Assembly (NCBI GenBank): GCA_027014125.1 | Contig: JALWEI010000023.1 | Coordinates: forward strand, 1-34,184 | From: Acidilobaceae archaeon | GTDB taxonomy: Archaea > Thermoproteota > Thermoprotei_A > Sulfolobales > Acidilobaceae | Length of the DNA stretch: 34,184 nt | Direction: 5' to 3' | Part shown: one piece after another, positions 32,158-34,184 of the stretch | Layout: each line of letters opens with the position of its first letter | Numbering within the stretch: the stretch's first letter is position 1 | Made by a program: the position numbers and the translations under genes | Notes under the pieces: model-generated | The model's database searches: none | Told to the model about the DNA's origin: nothing | The model's input: only the letters and a program-made list of their open reading frames with translations

Positions 32158-32613
32158 ATGACCGGAATGGCGCTGGCCTGCATAGCAGCCAAGATCCAGG
32201 AGCACCCCCTAGAAGTCGCCATACTACTGCTATCAATACTCATCTTCTCAACGCTAGGAGCAACCCTGGGGCCGTACAGGACAAGCATAACAATAATGGG
32301 GCTACTCCTCCTATACATACTACTCCAGGGAGCATCAACCCCCGTTAGGCTGATCCCACTAGCAGCGGCAGCGGCGGCACACATAGCAGCGGTGCTAGCC
32401 TACTACTCACACCCCCTCATACTCCCACTAGTCGTACTAGAGAGGAGCCCCACGCACGGCTACTCGATAAACATAGACATAATCCAGATAGCAATACTCT
32501 ACGAGGCACGCCAGATCCTCAAGAACCCGCCTATATGCGCAGAGAAGGAACCGGAAGACACAAAAACCCCACCCGAGGATACACTGGAACCCGGGGACCA
32601 GGCGCCGCGGTAG
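32158..32613 (+). CDS. Small membrane protein ending inside tRNA-Glu
   Basis: A 151-residue protein from ATG 32158 (ATG 32167 alternative). Three hydrophobic helices are seen (about residues 17-40, 44-60 and 65-95), followed by a charged Pro/Glu-rich tail (KEPEDTKTPPEDTLEP). The last codons GCG CCG CGG TAG overlap the tRNA-Glu gene by 10 nt, so the tRNA 5' end is encoded within the 3' end of this ORF. No family recognised. It follows the DHH gene in the same direction after 32 nt. Confidence 0.55.
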   Translation: MTGMALACIAAKIQEHPLEVAILLLSILIFSTLGATLGPYRTSITIMGLLLLYILLQGASTPVRLIPLAAAAAAHIAAVLAYYSHPLILPLVVLERSPTHGYSINIDIIQIAILYEARQILKNPPICAEKEPEDTKTPPEDTLEPGDQAPR

Positions 32614-32681
32614 TATAGCCCGGCCCAGTATGCGGGCCTCTCGAGCCCGTGACCCGGGTTCAAATCCCGGCCGCGGCACCA
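32604..32681 (+). tRNA. tRNA-Glu (anticodon CTC)
   Basis: Acceptor GCCGCGG (32604-32610) pairs with CCGCGGC (32671-32677), discriminator A at 32678, CCA encoded at 32679-32681. The anticodon stem is CGGGC/GCCCG with loop CTCTCGA, giving anticodon CTC at 32640-32642. The T arm is CCGGG-TTCAAAT-CCCGG. D-arm sequence GTAGTATAGCCCGG is typical of archaeal tRNA-Glu. No intron. The upstream ORF runs 10 nt into its 5' end, and an accessory-looking tract begins directly after its CCA. Confidence 0.95.
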
Positions 32682-32736
32682 CTGCGCGGGCCCCCACACG
32701 GGGGTCAAACCATCAAACCCCTCCCAGAGGGGTGTA

Positions 32737-33132
32737 ATGATGCGGATACTACTCGAGCTGGCAGAGATTATATGGGAGACAATCGCTAGCGAGGATGCCA
32801 GAAGGATCTATGCCACGTTGTCAATACCTCTAGCCGTTATAAGTGTTGCATTGGGCGTCATCGGGTTACTCGCTATTGATATAGGATTCATGAGCCTGGG
32901 AGCGTTTATGCTAGACCTTGCGTTTTACCCCATTGCTCTTAGCATGGTCCTAGTTGCAATGTCAGGATATTTCAGCCTTATGGGCACTATCGTGATTGCC
33001 ATAGCTGCAGCGCTAATGTTCAAGCACCACCCATACTTGGCCATGCTAATACTGCTAGCTAGCCCTATACCGCCAGCCCTGCTCACGAGGAGCCTAACGC
33101 CGAGCTCATGGATAGAGTTCTGGGGTAGGTAA
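32737..33132 (+). CDS. Polytopic membrane protein, unknown
   Basis: A 131-residue protein with an amphipathic N-terminus (ILLELAEIIWETIASEDARR) and about four hydrophobic helices after residue 25 (for example LSIPLAVISVALGVIGLLAI, PIALSMVLVAMSGYFSLMG, TIVIAIAAALMF, LAMLILLASPIPPALL). ATG 32737 is preceded by GAGGGGTG, which lies in the right arm of a small hairpin CCCCTC-CCA-GAGGGG. The layout recalls small membrane proteins carried by archaeal plasmids and viruses. No family recognised. The next gene starts 3 nt after its stop, so the two form an operon. Confidence 0.6.
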   Translation: MMRILLELAEIIWETIASEDARRIYATLSIPLAVISVALGVIGLLAIDIGFMSLGAFMLDLAFYPIALSMVLVAMSGYFSLMGTIVIAIAAALMFKHHPYLAMLILLASPIPPALLTRSLTPSSWIEFWGR

Positions 33133-33135
33133 GAC

Positions 33136-33537
33136 ATGGCCCTAAATAAGTCCCAGGCTGGTGTAATACAACTAGGGGGCAGTACTGTGACACTGGCAGA
33201 AGCGGCCAGACTTCTCAGGGAGATAGCATCCAGAGAAGACCTAATGATACTAACAATAACTAAAACATGGGCTCGTGATTATTGGATGTATGTACTTACG
33301 TTGCCTAAGATACCGGGAGGCTGGCCCCGGTATTACAAGGTTGAGGTCGGGGACGGAAAGCTAATCATATTCTTTAGTGATGAGAAGAGGCCAGGCTATA
33401 GGAGCGTGACTAGGAGGCACAGTAGTGCTCAGATCACTATCCCTACTCGGTTAATTAAGCAGCTTGGAGACGTGGGGCCTGGTCCTGTTCTGGCGGAGAT
33501 CGTTGATGATAGGACTATAGTTGTGTATCTAGGCTAG
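33136..33537 (+). CDS. AbrB/SpoVT-like domain protein
   Basis: A 133-residue protein. The C-terminal 45 residues contain RRHSSAQITIPTRLIKQLGD followed by GPVLAEIVDDRTIVVYL, the swapped-hairpin AbrB/SpoVT DNA-binding pattern (xxITIPxxLxxxLG...). The N-terminal 90 residues hold alpha/beta elements (TLAEAARLLREIASREDLMI, DYWMYVLTLPKIPGGWPRYY) that are not recognised. In elements such proteins act as repressors or antitoxin-like factors. It is 3 nt behind the membrane-protein gene in the same operon. Confidence 0.65.
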   Translation: MALNKSQAGVIQLGGSTVTLAEAARLLREIASREDLMILTITKTWARDYWMYVLTLPKIPGGWPRYYKVEVGDGKLIIFFSDEKRPGYRSVTRRHSSAQITIPTRLIKQLGDVGPGPVLAEIVDDRTIVVYLG

Positions 33538-33663
33538 CGCGGATTCTAGGCTCTCTGGCGAGCTCCCAGTCCCGGCTAGGCTTGGCATGGCCCCCGTAGG
33601 AAGTCCTGAGCATATAACATGAAATATAGCATAAACCTGGTTTCCTGCTTTAGTCCAGTCGAT

Positions 33664-33687
33664 CCTGTCAACCGTGTGGTTGACAGG
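33664..33687. repeat. Perfect inverted repeat, 10-bp arms
   Basis: CCTGTCAACC (33664-33673), spacer GTGT, GGTTGACAGG (33678-33687). The symmetrical 24-bp site lies about 30 bp upstream of the TATA box at 33717 and has the size expected for a dimeric regulator. The same sequence could fold as a hairpin ending the operon upstream. Confidence 0.6.
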
Positions 33688-33716
33688 TTAGCCAGGGTTA
33701 TGACTGGTAGGTGGGG

Positions 33717-33724
33717 TTTATAAG
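33717..33724 (+). promoter_or_regulatory. TATA box of the HTH gene
   Basis: TTTATAAG lies between two inverted repeats, with the expected transcription start near 33745-33750, inside the second repeat. Confidence 0.5.
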
Positions 33725-33732
33725 GAACTCTA

Positions 33733-33753
33733 CCCCAAATCTTTGATTTGGGG
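33733..33753. repeat. Perfect inverted repeat overlapping a predicted transcription start
   Basis: CCCCAAATC (33733-33741), loop TTT, GATTTGGGG (33745-33753). It covers the expected start of the HTH-gene transcript, so a bound regulator would block it, or the RNA would begin with a hairpin. Confidence 0.6.
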
Positions 33754-33780
33754 TGTTGTGGTGTGGCGGTTTCAAGTAGG

Positions 33781-34140
33781 ATGGAGGTGTCTGGGGCTTA
33801 TAATTCTTCTGATGGTAGTGTGTACGCGTTTGTTCATAGGCTATCTAAGCCTGCCCGCCGTGAGCTGGTCCGTCTGGCTGTTCAGGCTAGCGGCGGTAGC
33901 GCTGCCGTATTGGCTGAGAGGGTTGGGGTGAGGAGGCAGAGCATAAGCAAGTTCCTCTCGGGCAGGGCGCACCCCAGCGACGAGACTATGGTTAAGATAC
34001 TGTCTGTTATAGCCACTAGCGCCTCGGGCTACGTGCGCCGTGAGGCGGCCCGTATCCTGAGGGAGGAGATGGAGGCGGTCGTAAGCGGGTATGCCGTGGC
34101 GCTGGAGCTCCTGGGCCCCGACTCCTCTGAGTCATCCTAG
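33781..34140 (+). CDS. HTH regulator of the accessory tract
   Basis: About 119 residues from ATG 33781 (GTG 33763 in frame is an alternative). The middle contains a helix-turn-helix, SAAVLAERVGVRRQSISKFL followed by SGRAHPSDETMVKIL, as in Xre/Cro-type proteins. The N-terminal SKPARRELVRLAVQASGGS and C-terminal REEMEAVVSGYAVALEL are helical. The TTG at 33748 would start inside the inverted repeat and is not preferred. The gene is preceded by a TATA box and two inverted repeats, which suggests autoregulation. It may be the immunity repressor or copy-control protein of an element, or the start region of a larger recombinase; the window ends 44 nt later. Confidence 0.6.
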   Translation: MEVSGAYNSSDGSVYAFVHRLSKPARRELVRLAVQASGGSAAVLAERVGVRRQSISKFLSGRAHPSDETMVKILSVIATSASGYVRREAARILREEMEAVVSGYAVALELLGPDSSESS

Positions 34141-34184
34141 CCGGGGGTGGCTTGGGGTTGGATTGTGGTGGTGCATGGCGGGAG

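Larger units (their letters stand above)
33538..33732. other. Intergenic tract with regulatory sites only
   Basis: No ORF or RNA gene was recognised in this stretch. It holds the first inverted repeat and the TATA box of the HTH gene; the rest shows no structure I can support. Confidence 0.5.
32682..34184. mobile_element. Possible edge of a second accessory element beside tRNA-Glu
   Basis: Immediately after the tRNA-Glu CCA the gene content and codon use change: more T- and G-ending codons (TCT, GGT, GTG, GTT), no household gene, two DNA-binding proteins and a small membrane protein, and two perfect inverted repeats. A tRNA 3' end is the classic attachment site. No integrase or repeated tRNA 3' end is visible before the window stops at 34184, so this is only a suggestion. 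Confidence 0.35.

Noticed and set aside
32682-32736. Short GC hairpins after tRNA-Glu as an attachment repeat
   Set aside because: CCCCC-ACAC-GGGGG and CCCCTC-CCA-GAGGGG do not repeat the tRNA 3' end; more likely terminator or leader structures.

Overview
The window looks like chromosome of a hyperthermophilic crenarchaeon, most likely in or near the Desulfurococcales. Reasons: AGG/CTA/ATA-rich codon use, TATA-box promoters lying 24-35 nt upstream of genes, leaderless or GTG/TTG starts, encoded tRNA CCA ends, an archaeal 7S (SRP) RNA, PCNA, an Lhr helicase, an archaeal-type IleRS and a probable crenarchaeal Rpo13. Genus cannot be settled by eye.

Layout. 1-2745: 3' part of a large surface protein built of repeated beta-sandwich modules. 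2805-4176: a 54-aa charged protein, a DUF131-type membrane protein, the SRP RNA, a two-CBS protein and tRNA-Ser(GCT). 4177-6455: a small, decayed integrated element between tRNA-Ser and tRNA-Leu(GAG). It holds a membrane/coiled-coil protein, a P-loop ATPase split by a frameshift, small basic ORFs and the N-terminal piece of an SSV-type (fusellovirus-like) integrase that runs antisense into tRNA-Leu. 6506-7424: a thioredoxin-like protein divergent from a VKOR-like disulfide-forming protein. 7430-9970: an Mrr-like nuclease with a frameshifted start region, an eIF2B-family protein and a two-helix membrane protein.

10017-14916: de novo pyrimidine genes pyrF-pyrE-pyrB-pyrI in one overlapping operon, pyrD convergent to it, and pyrC divergent from pyrD. 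Carbamoyl-phosphate synthase is not in the window. 14885-17795: a MoxR ATPase and VWA-protein pair. 17856-21920: a small unknown gene, ileS and a stand-alone Cas4-like nuclease in one tight operon with no CRISPR array. 22066-23936: an AbrB-ACT regulator, an MBL-fold protein with an altered metal motif and a DUF72 protein, followed by a zinc-finger protein, PCNA, a conserved unknown, probable Rpo13, a polytopic orphan membrane protein, Lhr-type helicase, a canonical MBL hydrolase and a DHH/RecJ-like phosphoesterase (to 32125).

32158-34184: a membrane protein whose stop codon lies inside tRNA-Glu(CTC). After the tRNA comes a compositionally different tract with a membrane protein, an AbrB-like protein and an HTH regulator preceded by two perfect inverted repeats, probably the edge of a second accessory element. 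The least ordinary parts are the partitioned-integrase remnant at 4.2-6.5 kb and the accessory edge at 32.7-34.2 kb. No clearly new multi-gene system could be demonstrated from sequence alone.
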